From: Piscirickettsiaceae bacterium
Lineage (GTDB): Bacteria; Pseudomonadota; Gammaproteobacteria; Nitrosococcales; Methylophagaceae
Length of the DNA: 64,000 nucleotides
Assembly: GCA_013215825.1 (NCBI GenBank)
Contig: JABSQN010000004.1
Span: 124,001 to 188,000, forward strand
Reading direction: 5' to 3'
Below the pieces are notes generated by a model. The model did not search any database, was not told the origin of the DNA, and worked only from the letters and a program-made list of their open reading frames with translations. The position numbers and the translations under genes were made by a program. How positions within the stretch are numbered: the stretch's first letter is position 1; the number at the start of each line of letters is the position of its first letter. This document shows, one piece after another, positions 47,943 to 61,061 of the stretch.

Positions 47943-48248
47943 TTACACGCCTTTTTTACGCATTGGCAGCCACTGATAACGATAAATAACACCAGGAACT
48001 GACAGCACTAAGAACATACAAAAGGTGGTTACAAAAAATTCCCATTGTTGTGGAAACACATCGCCGGAGAATTTAGTTTCAGCTGCAATTGCAATTAAAA
48101 GGCTGGCAAAATAAAAGACTATTAATTCGATTAACCTCACTAAGATAGACTTGCCAGCCTGTAATGGATAGACAAGGAATACCCGCTCGGTTAACCACGG
48201 TAAATTAGCGATAAGAAGAAATACAAGAATAAGTGTTACTGGAGACAT
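47943..48248 (-). CDS. DUF2818 family membrane protein
   Basis: A 101-residue protein with three membrane segments. The NLPWLTERVF block near residues 15-24 and the C-terminal VTTFCMFLVLSVPGVIYRY belong to DUF2818, a family that regularly follows nuoN in beta- and gammaproteobacteria. Its role is unknown but an accessory part in Complex I is a fair guess. It starts 12 bases after nuoN. Confidence 0.85.
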   Translation of the reverse strand: MSPVTLILVFLLIANLPWLTERVFLVYPLQAGKSILVRLIELIVFYFASLLIAIAAETKFSGDVFPQQWEFFVTTFCMFLVLSVPGVIYRYQWLPMRKKGV

Positions 48249-48260
48249 TAACCGTCCTAC

Positions 48261-49709
48261 TTAAGAAAAAACAGAAGCACAAAGTGCTAGTAACGAACCA
48301 GGAAACAAGCCTAAACCAAAGACAGCCAAGGCATTAACACTGATCATCGCTCGCATATCTGCCGGTGCTTCTAATTTTTCATTCTGATCGGGTTTATCAA
48401 AATACATCACTTTGATAATACGTAAATAATAGAATGCACCGATAACCGACATCAATACAGCAACAATAGCGACTGATATTAAGTTAATATCCACCACGGC
48501 TTTAATAACGGTTAATTTAGCGTAGAAGCCAACTAATGGTGGAATACCTGCCATTGAGAACATCAAAATCAACATCATTAGAGCAAACCAAGGGTTACGT
48601 TGGCTCAAGCCTCTATAATCTTCAACATTATCTGCCTCAAATCCTTGGCGACTCATTAAGATAATCATACCAAAAGCACCTAAGCTCATTAAAGCATAGA
48701 CCAAAGCATAAAACATTGATGCGGCATAACCTGCTTGGGTTCCAGATAAAACACCCAATAAAATAAAGCCCACATGGGAAATAGTTGAATAGGCTAACAT
48801 CCGTTTTAAATTTGTTTGGGCAATGGCCACCACATTACCAATGATCATCGACATCACCGATAACATCACCAACATACCATGCCAATATTGTTGAACATCA
48901 CCTAAGCCATCAACTAACAAGCGTATCGCCATTGCAAAAGCAGCAATTTTTGGCGTGGTTGCAATAAATAAAGTAACCGCCGTCGGTGCACCATGATACA
49001 CATCGGGCAACCACATATGGAATGGCACGGCACCCAGTTTAAAGCCGATACCAATCACCAAGAAGACCAGACCAAAGCTCAATACCGTATCATTTAAGCC
49101 ACCTGCTTGAATGGTCTCACTAATAGTCGCAATAGATAAACTACCGGTTACACCATAAATTATCGACATACCGTAAAGCAACATACCCGAGGCAATTGCT
49201 CCAAGAATAAAGTATTTCATTGCTGCTTCAGTACAAGCAGCAGAATCACGATGACTTGCCACCATGGCGTATAGACACAATGACATCAACTCAAGACCTA
49301 GATAAATAGTGATGAAGTTAGCCGCCGACACCATGATCATCATGCCTAACGTTGAGAAGATGGCAAGCACATAATATTCGCCCTTGAATAAATCTCGTGC
49401 TTTCAAATAACTGGTTGAGTAGAGCAATACGGCAATATTAATAAGGCATATAGCGAGTTTAAGTACATCACTAAAGCTATCTTTAATATAGCTACCATCA
49501 AAAGTGAAACCGCCGCCATCACCCATCGACTGATAAATAAGCACCGCTGTAATTGCCAATGTTAATTGGCTTAGGCCGTAAACAACTTGCGTTCCTTTCT
49601 TACCTAAAAATGCCACCACAAGCAAAATGATACATGCCATGGTCAGCATAAACATTTCAGGTAATGCCAAAGACATATTGGCTACTTCAAAATTTATCTT
49701 ATTTGTCAT
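48261..49709 (-). CDS. nuoN: NADH-quinone oxidoreductase subunit N
   Basis: One of the three antiporter-like proton-pumping subunits of Complex I, 482 residues with about 14 membrane segments. The [21 protein letters not shown] block near residues 222-242 carries the conserved channel Lys. The start overlaps the nuoM stop by four bases (ATGA). Confidence 0.97.
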   Translation of the reverse strand: MTNKINFEVANMSLALPEMFMLTMACIILLVVAFLGKKGTQVVYGLSQLTLAITAVLIYQSMGDGGGFTFDGSYIKDSFSDVLKLAICLINIAVLLYSTSYLKARDLFKGEYYVLAIFSTLGMMIMVSAANFITIYLGLELMSLCLYAMVASHRDSAACTEAAMKYFILGAIASGMLLYGMSIIYGVTGSLSIATISETIQAGGLNDTVLSFGLVFLVIGIGFKLGAVPFHMWLPDVYHGAPTAVTLFIATTPKIAAFAMAIRLLVDGLGDVQQYWHGMLVMLSVMSMIIGNVVAIAQTNLKRMLAYSTISHVGFILLGVLSGTQAGYAASMFYALVYALMSLGAFGMIILMSRQGFEADNVEDYRGLSQRNPWFALMMLILMFSMAGIPPLVGFYAKLTVIKAVVDINLISVAIVAVLMSVIGAFYYLRIIKVMYFDKPDQNEKLEAPADMRAMISVNALAVFGLGLFPGSLLALCASVFS

Positions 49710-51214
49710 AGTTTAGACTGCGAAACTTGAGTTAATAAATGTTCAACTGAAGCATGCATCACTTCAGTTAACGGTGCTGGCCATAGACCAATTAATAATA
49801 CAATCACTGCTAATGATGCCAACATCCAAAATTCACGACGGTTTATATCTGTTAATTGTGCCACATTCTCATTGGCGACCTCACCAAACATCACTCGTTT
49901 CAACATCCATAAGGTATAAGCCGCCCCTAAAATCAAGGTAGTTGCGGCGAAGAATGCATACCAAAAGTTTGCTTGGAATGCGGCTAAAATAACCATAAAT
50001 TCACCAACAAAACCTGATGTACCCGGCAGACCTGCATTCGCCATCGCAAAGAACACCGCAAAGCCACCGAAGATCGGCATTTTATTAATAACACCGCCAT
50101 AGGCACTTATTTCACGGGTATGCATCCGATCATATAACACACCGACCGATAAGAACATTGCCGCGGCAATAAAGCCATGTGAAATCATTTGCACCATGGC
50201 ACCTTCTATCGCTAATACTGCCCCACTTCCTGTGGCTGAATTAGCAAAGATTCTAAAGACAATAAACAAACCTAAGGTTACAAATCCCATATGAGCAATA
50301 CTGGAATAAGCAATTAACTTTTTCAAATCTGATTGTGCCAAGGCAACAAAGCCAATATAAACTACCGCGGTTAATGATAAGCCAATCACCAACCAATCAA
50401 GTGCCATGCTAGCATCAGGGGTAATCGGTAAAGCAAAGCGTATTAAACCATAACCACCGATTTTCAATGTGATAGCCGCTAATATTACTGAACCACCGGT
50501 CGGGGCTTCCACATGGGCATCAGGCAACCAAGTATGCACCGGCCACATTGGCACTTTAACGGCAAAGGCAATTAAAAATGCCAGGAATAAGTAGATTTGT
50601 TCCTGCATGGATAGACTAACATCATGGAAATCTAAGATCGAAAAACTGCCTGAAACATGATGTAAATAAAGCAGGGCTAATAACAAAAACACCGAGCCAA
50701 ACAAGGTGTATAAAAAGAATTTAATCGTGGCATAAACCCGATTAGGTCCACCCCATATTCCGATCACCAAGAATAATGGGATCAACATGGCTTCAAAGAA
50801 CACATAGAACAAAATCGCATCTAATGCAGCAAACACCGCAATCATTAGACCTGACATAATAAGGAATGCCGCCATATATTGACTAACACGATGCTGAATC
50901 ACTTCCCATCCAGCCACCACCACAATCACCGTGGAAAAGGCAGTCAATATAATCAATGGCATCGAAAATCCATCGATCCCTAAGGCATAATTAATATTGA
51001 AGGTGGCAATCCACGAAGCCTGTTCAGCAAACTGCATCTGGTGTGTTGTGTTATCAAAGCCGATATATAAACCGATTGATAGCAATAATGTTATTACTGA
51101 AATCAATAGTGATAAGGGGCGAGTTCTAGCGTTATCACCATTTAGAATAACGGCAATACCACCTAAAATAGGAAACCAAATTAGTAGGCTCAATAAGGGA
51201 AGATTAGTAAACAT
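49706..51214 (-). CDS. nuoM: NADH-quinone oxidoreductase subunit M
   Basis: Antiporter-like proton-pumping subunit, 502 residues and about 14 membrane segments. The conserved Glu lies in [11 protein letters not shown] near residue 140 and the channel Lys in [21 protein letters not shown] near 219. It follows nuoL by four bases. Confidence 0.97.
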   Translation of the reverse strand: MFTNLPLLSLLIWFPILGGIAVILNGDNARTRPLSLLISVITLLLSIGLYIGFDNTTHQMQFAEQASWIATFNINYALGIDGFSMPLIILTAFSTVIVVVAGWEVIQHRVSQYMAAFLIMSGLMIAVFAALDAILFYVFFEAMLIPLFLVIGIWGGPNRVYATIKFFLYTLFGSVFLLLALLYLHHVSGSFSILDFHDVSLSMQEQIYLFLAFLIAFAVKVPMWPVHTWLPDAHVEAPTGGSVILAAITLKIGGYGLIRFALPITPDASMALDWLVIGLSLTAVVYIGFVALAQSDLKKLIAYSSIAHMGFVTLGLFIVFRIFANSATGSGAVLAIEGAMVQMISHGFIAAAMFLSVGVLYDRMHTREISAYGGVINKMPIFGGFAVFFAMANAGLPGTSGFVGEFMVILAAFQANFWYAFFAATTLILGAAYTLWMLKRVMFGEVANENVAQLTDINRREFWMLASLAVIVLLIGLWPAPLTEVMHASVEHLLTQVSQSKL

Positions 51215-51218
51215 AATA

Positions 51219-53168
51219 TTAAACTACAAAATAAGTAAGTAAGACGTACAAGCCAACAATCATGGCAAACGCATAGTGATATAAATAGCCCGATTGCATC
51301 TGACGCACTAATTTCGAGATTGCACCCACCGTTTTCGCTGTGCCATTAACCACTGCACCATCAATTATCTTCTGATCGCCGACTTTCCATAGTAGTTGGC
51401 CTATCATACGTGAGCCACCGGCAAACACGATTTGATTAAAGCTATCAAAGCCATATTTATTTTCCAAAATACGATGTAACCATTGGAATCGTTGCTGAAT
51501 CTTAGCGGGCAAATCAACGCGCACCATATAGAGGTAATACGCAGTCGCAATACCTGCCATTGCTAGCAAGAACGGCAATTGACTCATACCATGAAGTACG
51601 AAAGAAAATGCACCATGAAATTCTTCACCCACATGTTTTAGCACATCATGTTCTGGCAAGACGAAGATAGCGCTGCCGAAGAAATCCCCAAACACCATGT
51701 CGCCAATTAAATAGCCCGCTATGACAGAAGGTATCGCTAATAAAATGAGTGGAACAGTCACTGTTGCCGGTGACTCATGTGGTAAGTGGCCATTCTGTGT
51801 ATCAAAACGTTCTTTGCCATGGAAGACTAAGAAGAATAGTCTAAAGCTATATAAAGCGGTGATAAATACGCCTGCTAACACAGCAAAATAGGCAAACCCG
51901 CTGCCTGCAATCTGTGACGCATGAACGGCTTCAATAATTGAATCTTTGGAGAAGAATCCTGCCAATCCCGGAAAACCAATCAAGGCTAATGAACCAATCA
52001 ATGCTGTCCAATACGTGATGGGCATATATTTCTTCAAGCCACCCATTTTACGAATATCTTGCTGATGATGCATTGCCATAATCACCGAACCAGCACCTAA
52101 GAATAATAAGGCTTTGAAAAATGCATGAGTCATTAAATGGAACACGCCAGACGCATAGGCTGAAGCACCCAAAGCCACCGTCATATAACCTAATTGAGAC
52201 AAGGTTGAATAAGCGATTACCCGCTTAATATCATTTTGAATAAGGCCTAAAAACCCCATAAATAAGGCAGTAATAGCACCAATCACTAATACAAATGATA
52301 AGGCTGTTTCGGAGAACTCAAATAACGGCGACATACGTGTCACCATAAAGATACCTGCTGTCACCATTGTAGCAGCATGAATCAAGGCTGAAATAGGGGT
52401 TGGGCCTTCCATTGAATCAGGCAACCAGACATGAAGCGGCACTTGAGCAGATTTACCCATTGCACCGATAAATAATAAGATACAAATAATCGTCATCACC
52501 GACCAATCATGGCCTGCAAATAATTGCGTTGTTTGTTCTGCAATGGCAGGTGCTTGTGCAAACACAGTGACATAATCCAAACTACCGGCATACATCAATA
52601 CACCCGCGATCCCTAATAAGAAGCCAAAATCACCAACACGATTGACTAAGAAGGCTTTTAAATTGGCATAAATCGCCGTTGGTTTTTTATACCAAAAACC
52701 AATCAGTAAATAAGACACTAGCCCCACCGCTTCCCAACCGAAAAACAACTGCATAAAGTTGTTCGCCATCACTAACATCAACATGGAAAAGGTAAACAAG
52801 GAAATATAACTAAAGAAACGGGTATAACCGTCATCATCACGCATATAAGCAATGGTATAAACATGAACCATCAACGAAACAAAAGTCACCACCACCATCA
52901 TCATTGCCGTTAAAGCATCAACCATAAAGCCCACTTCTAGGCTCAACGTTCCGGCTTGCAACCATTGATAGACTTGCTGATTATAGGATTCACCATCAAC
53001 GACAACGAGCTTTAATACCCACACGGATAAAGCAAAGGCTGTTGCAACACCGGCAACTGCTGCTCGATGTGACCAAGTATTTCCGATCTTATTACCAAAA
53101 AAACCGGCAATAATGCTGCCGACTAAGGGGGCAAGAGCCAGGGTGAGTAATAACGTTTGATTCATCAT
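51219..53168 (-). CDS. nuoL: NADH-quinone oxidoreductase subunit L
   Basis: Largest antiporter-like subunit, 649 residues, with the C-terminal lateral helix typical of NuoL. GWEAVGLVSYLLIGFWY near residue 143 and GKSAQVPLHVWLPDSMEGPTP near 238 are family blocks. The start is 53168 or the next Met three bases on. It begins immediately after the nuoK stop. Confidence 0.97.
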   Translation of the reverse strand: MMNQTLLLTLALAPLVGSIIAGFFGNKIGNTWSHRAAVAGVATAFALSVWVLKLVVVDGESYNQQVYQWLQAGTLSLEVGFMVDALTAMMMVVVTFVSLMVHVYTIAYMRDDDGYTRFFSYISLFTFSMLMLVMANNFMQLFFGWEAVGLVSYLLIGFWYKKPTAIYANLKAFLVNRVGDFGFLLGIAGVLMYAGSLDYVTVFAQAPAIAEQTTQLFAGHDWSVMTIICILLFIGAMGKSAQVPLHVWLPDSMEGPTPISALIHAATMVTAGIFMVTRMSPLFEFSETALSFVLVIGAITALFMGFLGLIQNDIKRVIAYSTLSQLGYMTVALGASAYASGVFHLMTHAFFKALLFLGAGSVIMAMHHQQDIRKMGGLKKYMPITYWTALIGSLALIGFPGLAGFFSKDSIIEAVHASQIAGSGFAYFAVLAGVFITALYSFRLFFLVFHGKERFDTQNGHLPHESPATVTVPLILLAIPSVIAGYLIGDMVFGDFFGSAIFVLPEHDVLKHVGEEFHGAFSFVLHGMSQLPFLLAMAGIATAYYLYMVRVDLPAKIQQRFQWLHRILENKYGFDSFNQIVFAGGSRMIGQLLWKVGDQKIIDGAVVNGTAKTVGAISKLVRQMQSGYLYHYAFAMIVGLYVLLTYFVV

Positions 53169-53474
53169 CTACCCTTTTAAACTGTTCAAATCAGCCACAT
53201 TAATTGTGTGTCGATTGCGAAATAACACCACTAATATTGCCAAGCCAATTGCAGCTTCTGCTGCGGCTACCGTTAAGATAAAGAACACAAAAACTTGCCC
53301 TGCCATATCACCAGAAAAGTGTGAAAAAGCAACAAAATTCAGGTTAACTGCTAATAACATCAACTCAACACACATTAATAAAATAATGATGTTTTTACGA
53401 TTAATGAAAATACCAGCCACTGACAAGCTAAATAATAATGCACCAAGAATTAAACAATCAGATAATGCAATCAT
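53169..53474 (-). CDS. nuoK: NADH-quinone oxidoreductase subunit K
   Basis: A 101-residue subunit with three membrane segments and the buried Glu residues in [16 protein letters not shown] (near 32-47) and [11 protein letters not shown] (near 70-80), both part of the proton path. It overlaps nuoJ by four bases. Confidence 0.97.
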   Translation of the reverse strand: MIALSDCLILGALLFSLSVAGIFINRKNIIILLMCVELMLLAVNLNFVAFSHFSGDMAGQVFVFFILTVAAAEAAIGLAILVVLFRNRHTINVADLNSLKG

Positions 53475-54091
53475 GATGTCGCCTCCTGATCGTCGGTCGG
53501 TCGCTTAACCGCATCCATTTTAATAATTCTAAGTCTATCTTTTGCTTGCACTTTAATTTGCTTATCAACATCTTGAAACTTACTTTTTTTCTCACGTAAT
53601 GTCAGTGTAATTGCCGCCACAATTGCCACTGTTAGGATTACCGATGCAATCTCAAAAGGATACACATAAACGGTATAGAGCAATAAACCAAGCTCTTTCG
53701 TGTTGCTGTAACCATCAGGATGCGGTAGTGGTGGTGGCACAATATCTAAACCAAAATGTGATGCACCCAACACAGCAATCATTTCTATTGTAATTAGTGT
53801 CGCCACTAAAATACCTAATGGTAAATATTTAGTGAATCCTTCTTGTAATGGTGCCAAATCAATATCCAGCATCATCACCACAAATAAGAACAACACCATC
53901 ACCGCGCCGACGTACACTAAAACCAATGTTAAAGCCAAAAACTCTGCTTCTAAAATCATCCAAACACCGGCGCTAGTAAAAAATGCCAAAATTAAGAACA
54001 AGGCTGCGCGTACTGGATTACGTACTGTCACCACCATAGTGGCGGCAAACAATAAAATAGCCGAAAAAACATAAAAGATGGTTTGTTCCAT
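53471..54091 (-). CDS. nuoJ: NADH-quinone oxidoreductase subunit J
   Basis: A 206-residue membrane subunit with five segments and the family block [18 protein letters not shown] near residues 56-73. The C-terminal tail is charged and not conserved. The start is the ATG at 54091 (MEQTIFYVF), 16 bases after nuoI; a frame reaching 54133 overlaps nuoI without similarity. Confidence 0.95.
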   Translation of the reverse strand: MEQTIFYVFSAILLFAATMVVTVRNPVRAALFLILAFFTSAGVWMILEAEFLALTLVLVYVGAVMVLFLFVVMMLDIDLAPLQEGFTKYLPLGILVATLITIEMIAVLGASHFGLDIVPPPLPHPDGYSNTKELGLLLYTVYVYPFEIASVILTVAIVAAITLTLREKKSKFQDVDKQIKVQAKDRLRIIKMDAVKRPTDDQEATS

Positions 54092-54107
54092 TAGCGAGTC
54101 TCCCTCA

Positions 54108-54599
54108 TTATCTATATCTCGCATCAACAGCACGATCAGCCGCTATTTGAGTTTCATGTTCATCGCCAATCGCTAACAACTTCTCTTTCGTCATAATACT
54201 GTCTTCACGATTCTCAAAGTGATATTCAAACACCCTCGTTTCCACGATAGAATCTACCGGACATGATTCCTCACACAACCCACAAAAAATACATTTAAAC
54301 AAATCAATTTCATAAAGTGTTGTACGCCGAGTTCCATCTTCACGAGGCTCAGTATCAATAGTGATCGCTAAGGCAGGACAAGTTGCTTCACATAATTTGC
54401 AACCAATACAGCGTTCCTCACCATTTGGATAACGACGTAAGGCATGTAAACCTCTAAATCGTGGGGATTGAGGTGTTTTTTCTTCGGGATACTGCACGGT
54501 GATCTTTTTAGCAAACAGATACCGTCCAGTTAATTTCAAGCCTAATAGCAGCTCCCATAATAAGAAGCTTTTGAAAAAATGCTTTATTGATGCCTTCAT
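54108..54599 (-). CDS. nuoI: NADH-quinone oxidoreductase subunit I
   Basis: Peripheral-arm ferredoxin-like subunit with two 4Fe-4S clusters, 163 residues. The cluster motifs are [12 protein letters not shown] near residues 64-75 and [12 protein letters not shown] near 103-114. The start is the ATG at 54599 (MKASIKHFF), overlapping the nuoH stop by four bases. It passes electrons from NuoG to NuoB. Confidence 0.97.
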   Translation of the reverse strand: MKASIKHFFKSFLLWELLLGLKLTGRYLFAKKITVQYPEEKTPQSPRFRGLHALRRYPNGEERCIGCKLCEATCPALAITIDTEPREDGTRRTTLYEIDLFKCIFCGLCEESCPVDSIVETRVFEYHFENREDSIMTKEKLLAIGDEHETQIAADRAVDARYR

Positions 54600-55672
54600 G
54601 ACAAGCCCTCCGTAAACCAAGGACCAATATCAAATACTTGTGCTGTTGCCACCACCATTAGCCAGACTAATGTGACAGGAATAAACACTTTCCAGCCCAA
54701 ACGCATGATTTGATCATAACGATAGCGCGGGAAAGTCGCCCTAAACCATAAATAAAGGAATAAGAAAATACAGGTTTTCATTAACAACCAAACAATGCCT
54801 GGCACCCATGAAAATAAACTTTCTAAACCAGGGATGCCTTGGAATGGTGATAACCACCCCCCCATAAACATCACTGCCGCCAGCATTGAAATCAAAATCA
54901 TATCGGCATATTCAGCCAAGAAAAATACGGCAAAGGCCATTCCTGAATATTCAACATGGAAACCTGCAACAATTTCAGATTCACCTTCCGACACATCAAA
55001 AGGCGCTCGATTTGTTTCAGCTACACCCGAAATAAAATACACCACAAATAAGGGGAATAGAGGCAACCAGAACCAACTAAAAATACCACCCTGCTGTGCC
55101 AGTACAATTTCACCTAAATTCAAACTGCCCGCCGCAATTAATACACCCACCAAAGCAAAACCCATGGCAATTTCATACGACACAACTTGTGCAGCAGAAC
55201 GTAATGCACCTAAAAAAGCATAACGAGAATTAGATGCCCAACCGGCAATAACAATACCGTATACCCCCATTGAGGTAATGGCTAATATATAAAGTAATCC
55301 AGCATCAATATCTGCCAAAATCATAGTCGCATCAAAAGGCATCACTGCCCATGCAGCCAAGGCAGGACCAATCGCTAATACCGGTGCTATTAAGAATAAA
55401 TATAAGTTAGATTTAGCCGGGAAGATAACTTCTTTTAAAGCTAACTTTAAACCATCAGCAATCGGTTGTAATAAGCCCAAAGGACCAACACGATTGGGAC
55501 CAATTCGTACTTGGATAAAGCCGATGATCTTACGCTCAGCATAAGTTAGATACGCAACGCCGATCATTAATGGCATAATGATCGCCATAATTTTTAGTGC
55601 TGTATATAAGACAGTCTCCGCCATTACCCACTCAATTAGCAGTGTGGCATTGGCAATAACCCAATCAATCAT
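54596..55672 (-). CDS. nuoH: NADH-quinone oxidoreductase subunit H
   Basis: Membrane subunit that forms the quinone-binding junction, 358 residues and eight segments. [20 protein letters not shown] near 41-60 and [20 protein letters not shown] near 218-237 are diagnostic. The ATG at 55672 (MIDWVIAN) is used; it overlaps the nuoG end by eight bases. Confidence 0.97.
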   Translation of the reverse strand: MIDWVIANATLLIEWVMAETVLYTALKIMAIIMPLMIGVAYLTYAERKIIGFIQVRIGPNRVGPLGLLQPIADGLKLALKEVIFPAKSNLYLFLIAPVLAIGPALAAWAVMPFDATMILADIDAGLLYILAITSMGVYGIVIAGWASNSRYAFLGALRSAAQVVSYEIAMGFALVGVLIAAGSLNLGEIVLAQQGGIFSWFWLPLFPLFVVYFISGVAETNRAPFDVSEGESEIVAGFHVEYSGMAFAVFFLAEYADMILISMLAAVMFMGGWLSPFQGIPGLESLFSWVPGIVWLLMKTCIFLFLYLWFRATFPRYRYDQIMRLGWKVFIPVTLVWLMVVATAQVFDIGPWFTEGLS

Positions 55673-58028
55673 TGTTTGCCTCCTGCACGCTGACATTAGC
55701 AAAGCCAGCACCTAATTGTGATGTTGCAGTCACACCGGCGGCAACATAAATACAGCCATCGGCAATGTTATTATCAATTTCAAATGGCATTTCTATTGAA
55801 TTGTCACCCAGCGTAATTACAATAAATTCGGCTTGGGTTACATCGTGTTTTTCTGCTTCATTGCTATTCATTCGAGCATACTTCGCACGCTGATTCTCAA
55901 CTGTTCGCTGTAAAGCTTCACTACGTCGAGTAACGGCATCACACTGATAAGCGGGTACTTCTGAAATCAACATCAAATCACTATTTGACTCTAAGTTTTC
56001 TGGAATAAAGTTTGTTTTTTCATTTGAGGATGCTAGGTTTATTTGATCTTGCACTTCATCACGAACATCCTGCGAGGACACATAATCAAAGTTAGTTAAT
56101 TTGGCAACATTGGCTAATACACGCAATACCTTCCAGCCGGGTCTTGAATCGCCTTTCGCGGCAACAGCGCCATTAAAACTCTGCCATTGACCATCAATTC
56201 CGACAAACGTACCTGATGTTTCAGCAAAGCTGGCAATAGGTAAAATAACATCACTATAAGCCAATATTTTATCGGTCACATAACTATTCATCGAAACAAC
56301 AAAACTCGCCTGTTGCAATGAAGCCATTGCTTGCACAGGATCGGCACAATCTAATTCAGGTTCAACACCCATTAAGATATAAGATCGTAAACTTTGTTGC
56401 CAAACTTGCTGCGCATCGAGTCCTGTAGATTTTTCTTTTTGATGTGCCACCGCTTGATTTGGCATTGCACCAGCAATTTCTGATGCATTTGAATTAGCTG
56501 TTGCCAGCACTATCATGGTGCTATTGGTTAATTCTGCAATAAAATGGGTTAATGCCTTAATCTTACTTGCTTGCGGATGATTCTTTGCTAATGCACCCAG
56601 GAATAAGGTTGATTTTTTGCTATTTGAAATTCGCATAGCAATGTTTTGTTCTTGTGCACTGGGTACCACATTAACTAATAAATCTAGCCATGATTCATCA
56701 TGATTGCTCGCTAATGCCATCAAGGCTTTTGCAATACCAGATAAGACCGATAACATGCCTTTTTCATCAACAACAACCGAGTTTGCAACCGGTACTAATA
56801 AATCAGATTCAAAGAAATTAATATCCGTGATCGGCGTGCCTAGTAAGCCTGCTTGCCGAATACGGTGAGCAATAATAGGCTGTTCTGCACGAATATTACA
56901 GCCTACCAAAATAATATCGTAACTGCTTTCAATATCTGCCAAACACCAGTCTTCAGAGCTATAATCAGATTCTTGATCTGCAAAATCTTGCTGACGTAAA
57001 CGGTGATCAATATTGTTAGAACCTAATCCACGCAATAGTTTTTGGAATAAATAAGATTCTTCAAGTGTTGATGTCGGTGAGATTAGGCCTGCAATTTGAT
57101 CAGCACCATGTTTAGTCTTAATGACTTTTAAGCCATCAATCGCTGTTTGTAATGCTGTTTCCCAATCTGTTATTTGCCATTCACCATTTCGTTTAATCAT
57201 TGGCGTTAATGCACGCTGTTCATGATCCAAACCTAAATAACTAAAACGGTCACGATCAGATAACCACGTTTCATTTAAATGTTCATTATCTCTAGGGACA
57301 ACTCGCATCACGTCATTTCGACGCGTATGAAACTCAATATTGGAACCCACTGCATCATGTGGTGCAATAGATGGATGCGCCGTTAATTCCCATGCTCGAG
57401 CACGATAACGGAAAGGTTTAGATGTTAATGCGCCAACCGGGCAAAGGTCGATTATATTACCTGATAATTCAGAAACAAGGCTTTTTTCGATATACGTACC
57501 AATTTCCATATGCTCACCACGACCGGTAGAGCCAAGTTCTTTGATACCCGCAATCTCTTCACCAAAACGTACACAGCGTGTGCAGTGAATGCAGCGCGTC
57601 ATATCCATATGAATTAAAGAGCCTACTTCTTTATCTTTTACTACGCGCTTGCCTTCGCTAAATCGACCAACACCGCCACCGTAACCGACCGCCAGATCTT
57701 GCAATTCACACTCACCACCTTGATCACAAATTGGACAATCAAGCGGGTGATTAATCAGCAAAAACTCCATCACACCACGTTGAGCATCTTTGGCTACTTT
57801 TGAGTGGGTGAATATTTTCATGCCTTCAGTAACAGGTGTGGCACAGGCAGGTAAAGCTTTGCGAGATTGAGCGACCTCAATCAAACACATACGGCAATTT
57901 GCCGCGATTGATAATTTTTTATGGTAGCAAAAACGAGGAATGTCAATGCCAGCCTCATCCGCCGCCTGAATAATCATTTTTGCTGAATCCACTCTTAGTG
58001 GAATGCCGTCGATTTCTATATTAACCAT
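55665..58028 (-). CDS. nuoG: NADH-quinone oxidoreductase subunit G
   Basis: Iron-sulfur subunit of the peripheral arm, 787 residues. The N-terminal 2Fe-2S domain ([15 protein letters not shown]) is followed by [14 protein letters not shown] and 4Fe-4S motifs ([13 protein letters not shown]), and the rest is a molybdopterin-oxidoreductase-like domain without cofactor. The second half is divergent, as usual for the family. The ATG at 58028 overlaps the nuoF stop by one base. Confidence 0.96.
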   Translation of the reverse strand: MVNIEIDGIPLRVDSAKMIIQAADEAGIDIPRFCYHKKLSIAANCRMCLIEVAQSRKALPACATPVTEGMKIFTHSKVAKDAQRGVMEFLLINHPLDCPICDQGGECELQDLAVGYGGGVGRFSEGKRVVKDKEVGSLIHMDMTRCIHCTRCVRFGEEIAGIKELGSTGRGEHMEIGTYIEKSLVSELSGNIIDLCPVGALTSKPFRYRARAWELTAHPSIAPHDAVGSNIEFHTRRNDVMRVVPRDNEHLNETWLSDRDRFSYLGLDHEQRALTPMIKRNGEWQITDWETALQTAIDGLKVIKTKHGADQIAGLISPTSTLEESYLFQKLLRGLGSNNIDHRLRQQDFADQESDYSSEDWCLADIESSYDIILVGCNIRAEQPIIAHRIRQAGLLGTPITDINFFESDLLVPVANSVVVDEKGMLSVLSGIAKALMALASNHDESWLDLLVNVVPSAQEQNIAMRISNSKKSTLFLGALAKNHPQASKIKALTHFIAELTNSTMIVLATANSNASEIAGAMPNQAVAHQKEKSTGLDAQQVWQQSLRSYILMGVEPELDCADPVQAMASLQQASFVVSMNSYVTDKILAYSDVILPIASFAETSGTFVGIDGQWQSFNGAVAAKGDSRPGWKVLRVLANVAKLTNFDYVSSQDVRDEVQDQINLASSNEKTNFIPENLESNSDLMLISEVPAYQCDAVTRRSEALQRTVENQRAKYARMNSNEAEKHDVTQAEFIVITLGDNSIEMPFEIDNNIADGCIYVAAGVTATSQLGAGFANVSVQEANND

Positions 58029-59302
58029 TAGTTTTTCACCTGACAGCATTTATGATCAATATGATATTGAAATTCATCTCGGAAATGTTTGATAAAACTC
58101 ATTACCGGTGCGGCCGCCGCATCACCTAATGCACAAATCGTATTACCATTAATATTCTTCGCCACATCAAGCAAACGGTCTAAATCTTCTTGTGTTCCTT
58201 CACCGTGTTCAATTCGTTTTACCACGCGATACAACCAACCTGTTCCCTCTCGGCATGGCGTACATTGACCACAAGATTCTTCATAATAAAACTCAGCAAT
58301 ACGTTCTAGCGCTTTTACCATACAGATGGTTTCATCCATGACAATCACAGAGCCGGCACCTAACATTGATCCTGCATGGCTAATGCCATCGTAACTCATC
58401 GGCACGTCCATCATGGCTTCACCGGGAATAACAGGAGTCGAACTACCACCTGGAATGACTGCTTTAATTTTATTACCATTGCGAATACCTCCAGCAAGCT
58501 CTAATAGCTCTGAAAATGGTGTTCCCATTGGCACTTCATAATTACCCGGCTTATTGACATGTCCAGAGACACTAAAAATCTTACTGCCACCATTATTAGG
58601 TGTGCCCATTTCATGGAACCAGTCGCCACCTTTTTGCAAAATAACAGGCACTGATGCCAATGTTTCCGTATTGTTAACCGTAGTTGGACGACCATAAAGC
58701 CCATAACCTGCTGGAAATGGCGGCTTATAACGTGGTTGACCTTTTTTGCCTTCAATAGATTCTAATAATGCTGTCTCTTCACCACAAATATAGGCACCTG
58801 CACCAGGTTGCGTATAAAGCTCAAAGCTAAATTTAGAACCTAAAATATTTTCACCTAGATAGCCCGCTTCTTTTGCTTCTTGAACAGCCGCTTCAAAACG
58901 TTCAAATGGTTCAACGAATTCACCGCGAATATAGTTGTAGCCTGTTTGCGCGCCGATGGTATAACCAGCAATAATCATCCCTTCAATAACTTGATGCGGA
59001 TTGAATCGCAAGATATCGCGATCTTTACATGTACCCGGCTCGCCTTCATCTGAATTACAAACAATGTATTTCGCACCTGGTAATCGACGCGGCATAAAGC
59101 TCCATTTCAATCCGGTGGGGAAACCAGCACCACCACGACCTCGCAATGCCGAGTCTTTTAGCTGATCAATAATATCTTCTGGGCGTGTTTTTTCTTTTAA
59201 TATTTTTTCTAAGACTTCATAGCCACCGACACTGCGATAGGACTCCATTGTCCACGGCTGATCAAGGTGACGAGTACGGAAACAAACCTGATCTAATTTC
59301 AT
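58028..59302 (-). CDS. nuoF: NADH-quinone oxidoreductase subunit F
   Basis: NADH-binding subunit with FMN and one 4Fe-4S cluster, 424 residues. [17 protein letters not shown] near 54-70 and [20 protein letters not shown] near 167-186 bind NADH and FMN, and the cluster Cys are in [13 protein letters not shown] near 345-357. It overlaps the nuoE stop by four bases. Confidence 0.98.
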   Translation of the reverse strand: MKLDQVCFRTRHLDQPWTMESYRSVGGYEVLEKILKEKTRPEDIIDQLKDSALRGRGGAGFPTGLKWSFMPRRLPGAKYIVCNSDEGEPGTCKDRDILRFNPHQVIEGMIIAGYTIGAQTGYNYIRGEFVEPFERFEAAVQEAKEAGYLGENILGSKFSFELYTQPGAGAYICGEETALLESIEGKKGQPRYKPPFPAGYGLYGRPTTVNNTETLASVPVILQKGGDWFHEMGTPNNGGSKIFSVSGHVNKPGNYEVPMGTPFSELLELAGGIRNGNKIKAVIPGGSSTPVIPGEAMMDVPMSYDGISHAGSMLGAGSVIVMDETICMVKALERIAEFYYEESCGQCTPCREGTGWLYRVVKRIEHGEGTQEDLDRLLDVAKNINGNTICALGDAAAAPVMSFIKHFRDEFQYHIDHKCCQVKN

Positions 59303-59811
59303 GATTTGATCCCATCTAATATTTTATCGATTTTATCTGTTGTCAAATGTTCATGATAATCACGATCAAGTTGCAGCATCGGTGCACCACAACATGCCCC
59401 CAAACATTCAACTTCTTTTAAGGTATATTGTCCATCTTCTGTTGTTTCACCGAAACCGACACCCAAACGTTTTTTAAGGTGTTGCACTATTTCTTCTGAG
59501 CCATTTAACATGCAGGAGATATTAGTACAGACATTAATCTTATGTCGTCCAACGGGTTTTAGATCATACATAGAATAGAATGTGGCAACTTCATAAACGC
59601 TGATCGCAGGCATCGATAAATACACAGCGAGTGCATCCATAATATCTTTTGATAGCCAGCCACCATTTTCATCTTGTAAAAGGTGTAGTCCAGGAATCAC
59701 TGCAGATTGACTTTGACCTGATGGATATTTGGCAATCCAATCATCTAATTGCTGACGAAGATCTGCGTTAAACAATTCAGTTTTAGCACCCGTTAATTGC
59801 AATTCATTCAT
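59299..59811 (-). CDS. nuoE: NADH-quinone oxidoreductase subunit E
   Basis: Thioredoxin-like 2Fe-2S subunit next to NuoF, 170 residues. The four cluster cysteines are in [10 protein letters not shown] (near 96-105) and CLGACCGAP (near 137-145). The protein starts [10 protein letters not shown], four bases overlapping the nuoD stop. Confidence 0.97.
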   Translation of the reverse strand: MNELQLTGAKTELFNADLRQQLDDWIAKYPSGQSQSAVIPGLHLLQDENGGWLSKDIMDALAVYLSMPAISVYEVATFYSMYDLKPVGRHKINVCTNISCMLNGSEEIVQHLKKRLGVGFGETTEDGQYTLKEVECLGACCGAPMLQLDRDYHEHLTTDKIDKILDGIKS

Positions 59812-61061
59812 CGGTCAATCTCACCAAATACAATATCCATCGTACCAATAATCGCCACCACATCTGCCAACATATGATCTTTCACCATTTCATTCATTGC
59901 CGCTAAATGAGCAAAACCTGGCGCACGAATTTTAAGGCGATAAGGTTTATTGGCTCCATCTGAAATCATATAAATCCCGAACTCACCTTTTGGATGCTCA
60001 ATACCCGTATAAATCTCACCTTCTGGCACACAATAACCTTCAGTAAACAATTTAAAGTGATGTACCAAAGCTTCCATATTGTCTTTCATATCACTACGTT
60101 TTGGCGGAGCGACTTTGACATCATCCGTTATCACCGAACCGGGATTAGTACGCAACCAATCAATACACTGTTTAACAATTCGATTGGACTGACGCATTTC
60201 TTCAACACGTACCAAATAACGGTCATAACAATCGCCTTCAACACCAATAGGAATATCAAAATCCATTCGGTCATAGACTTCATAAGGTTGTTTTTTACGC
60301 AAATCCCATGCGATACCAGAACCGCGTAACATTGGCCCTGTAAAGCCAAGTTGCAATGCACGTTCAGGCGAAACAACACCAATGCCAACCGTACGTTGTT
60401 TCCAGATTCGATTGTCGGTTAATAATGTTTCATATTCATCAACACAGGTCGGAAAGCGGTTGGTAAAGTCTTCCAAAAAGTCGAGCAAACTACCTTCACG
60501 ATTGCTATTTTGTTTTTTAACTTCTTTTTCACTGTGCCATTTTGACGCTTTGTACTGCGGCATCGTATCTGGCAAATCACGGTAGACACCGCCGGGGCGA
60601 TAATAACTGGCATGCATACGTGCGCCAGAAACGGCTTCGTAAGCATCCATCAAATCTTCACGTTCACGGAAGCAATATAAGAACATGGTCATCGCGCCGA
60701 TATCTAAGCCATGCGTTCCCAACCACATTAAATGATTCAGAATACGCGTAATCTCATCAAACATAACTCGAATATACTGTGCCCGTTCAGGCACTTGCAC
60801 GCCGATCATTTTTTCAATCGCCATCACATACGCATGCTCATTACACAGCATAGAAACGTAATCGAGCCGATCCATATAGCCAATATTTTGATTATATGGC
60901 TTAGTTTCAGCGAGCTTTTCCGTGCCACGATGTAGCAATCCCACATGAGGATCTGCACGACGAATCACTTCACCATCCATTTCAAGGATAAGACGTAATA
61001 CACCATGTGCCGCAGGATGTTGTGGTCCAAAGTTTAATGTGTAATTTTTTATTTCAGCCAT
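59808..61061 (-). CDS. nuoD: NADH-quinone oxidoreductase subunit D
   Basis: The 417-residue 49-kDa-type subunit, forming the quinone site with NuoB. Blocks [21 protein letters not shown] near 11-31, HRGTEKL near 45, and the C-terminal DIVFGEIDR are diagnostic. It is separate from nuoC (not fused as in E. coli), and its start overlaps the nuoC stop by one base. Confidence 0.98.
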   Translation of the reverse strand: MAEIKNYTLNFGPQHPAAHGVLRLILEMDGEVIRRADPHVGLLHRGTEKLAETKPYNQNIGYMDRLDYVSMLCNEHAYVMAIEKMIGVQVPERAQYIRVMFDEITRILNHLMWLGTHGLDIGAMTMFLYCFREREDLMDAYEAVSGARMHASYYRPGGVYRDLPDTMPQYKASKWHSEKEVKKQNSNREGSLLDFLEDFTNRFPTCVDEYETLLTDNRIWKQRTVGIGVVSPERALQLGFTGPMLRGSGIAWDLRKKQPYEVYDRMDFDIPIGVEGDCYDRYLVRVEEMRQSNRIVKQCIDWLRTNPGSVITDDVKVAPPKRSDMKDNMEALVHHFKLFTEGYCVPEGEIYTGIEHPKGEFGIYMISDGANKPYRLKIRAPGFAHLAAMNEMVKDHMLADVVAIIGTMDIVFGEIDR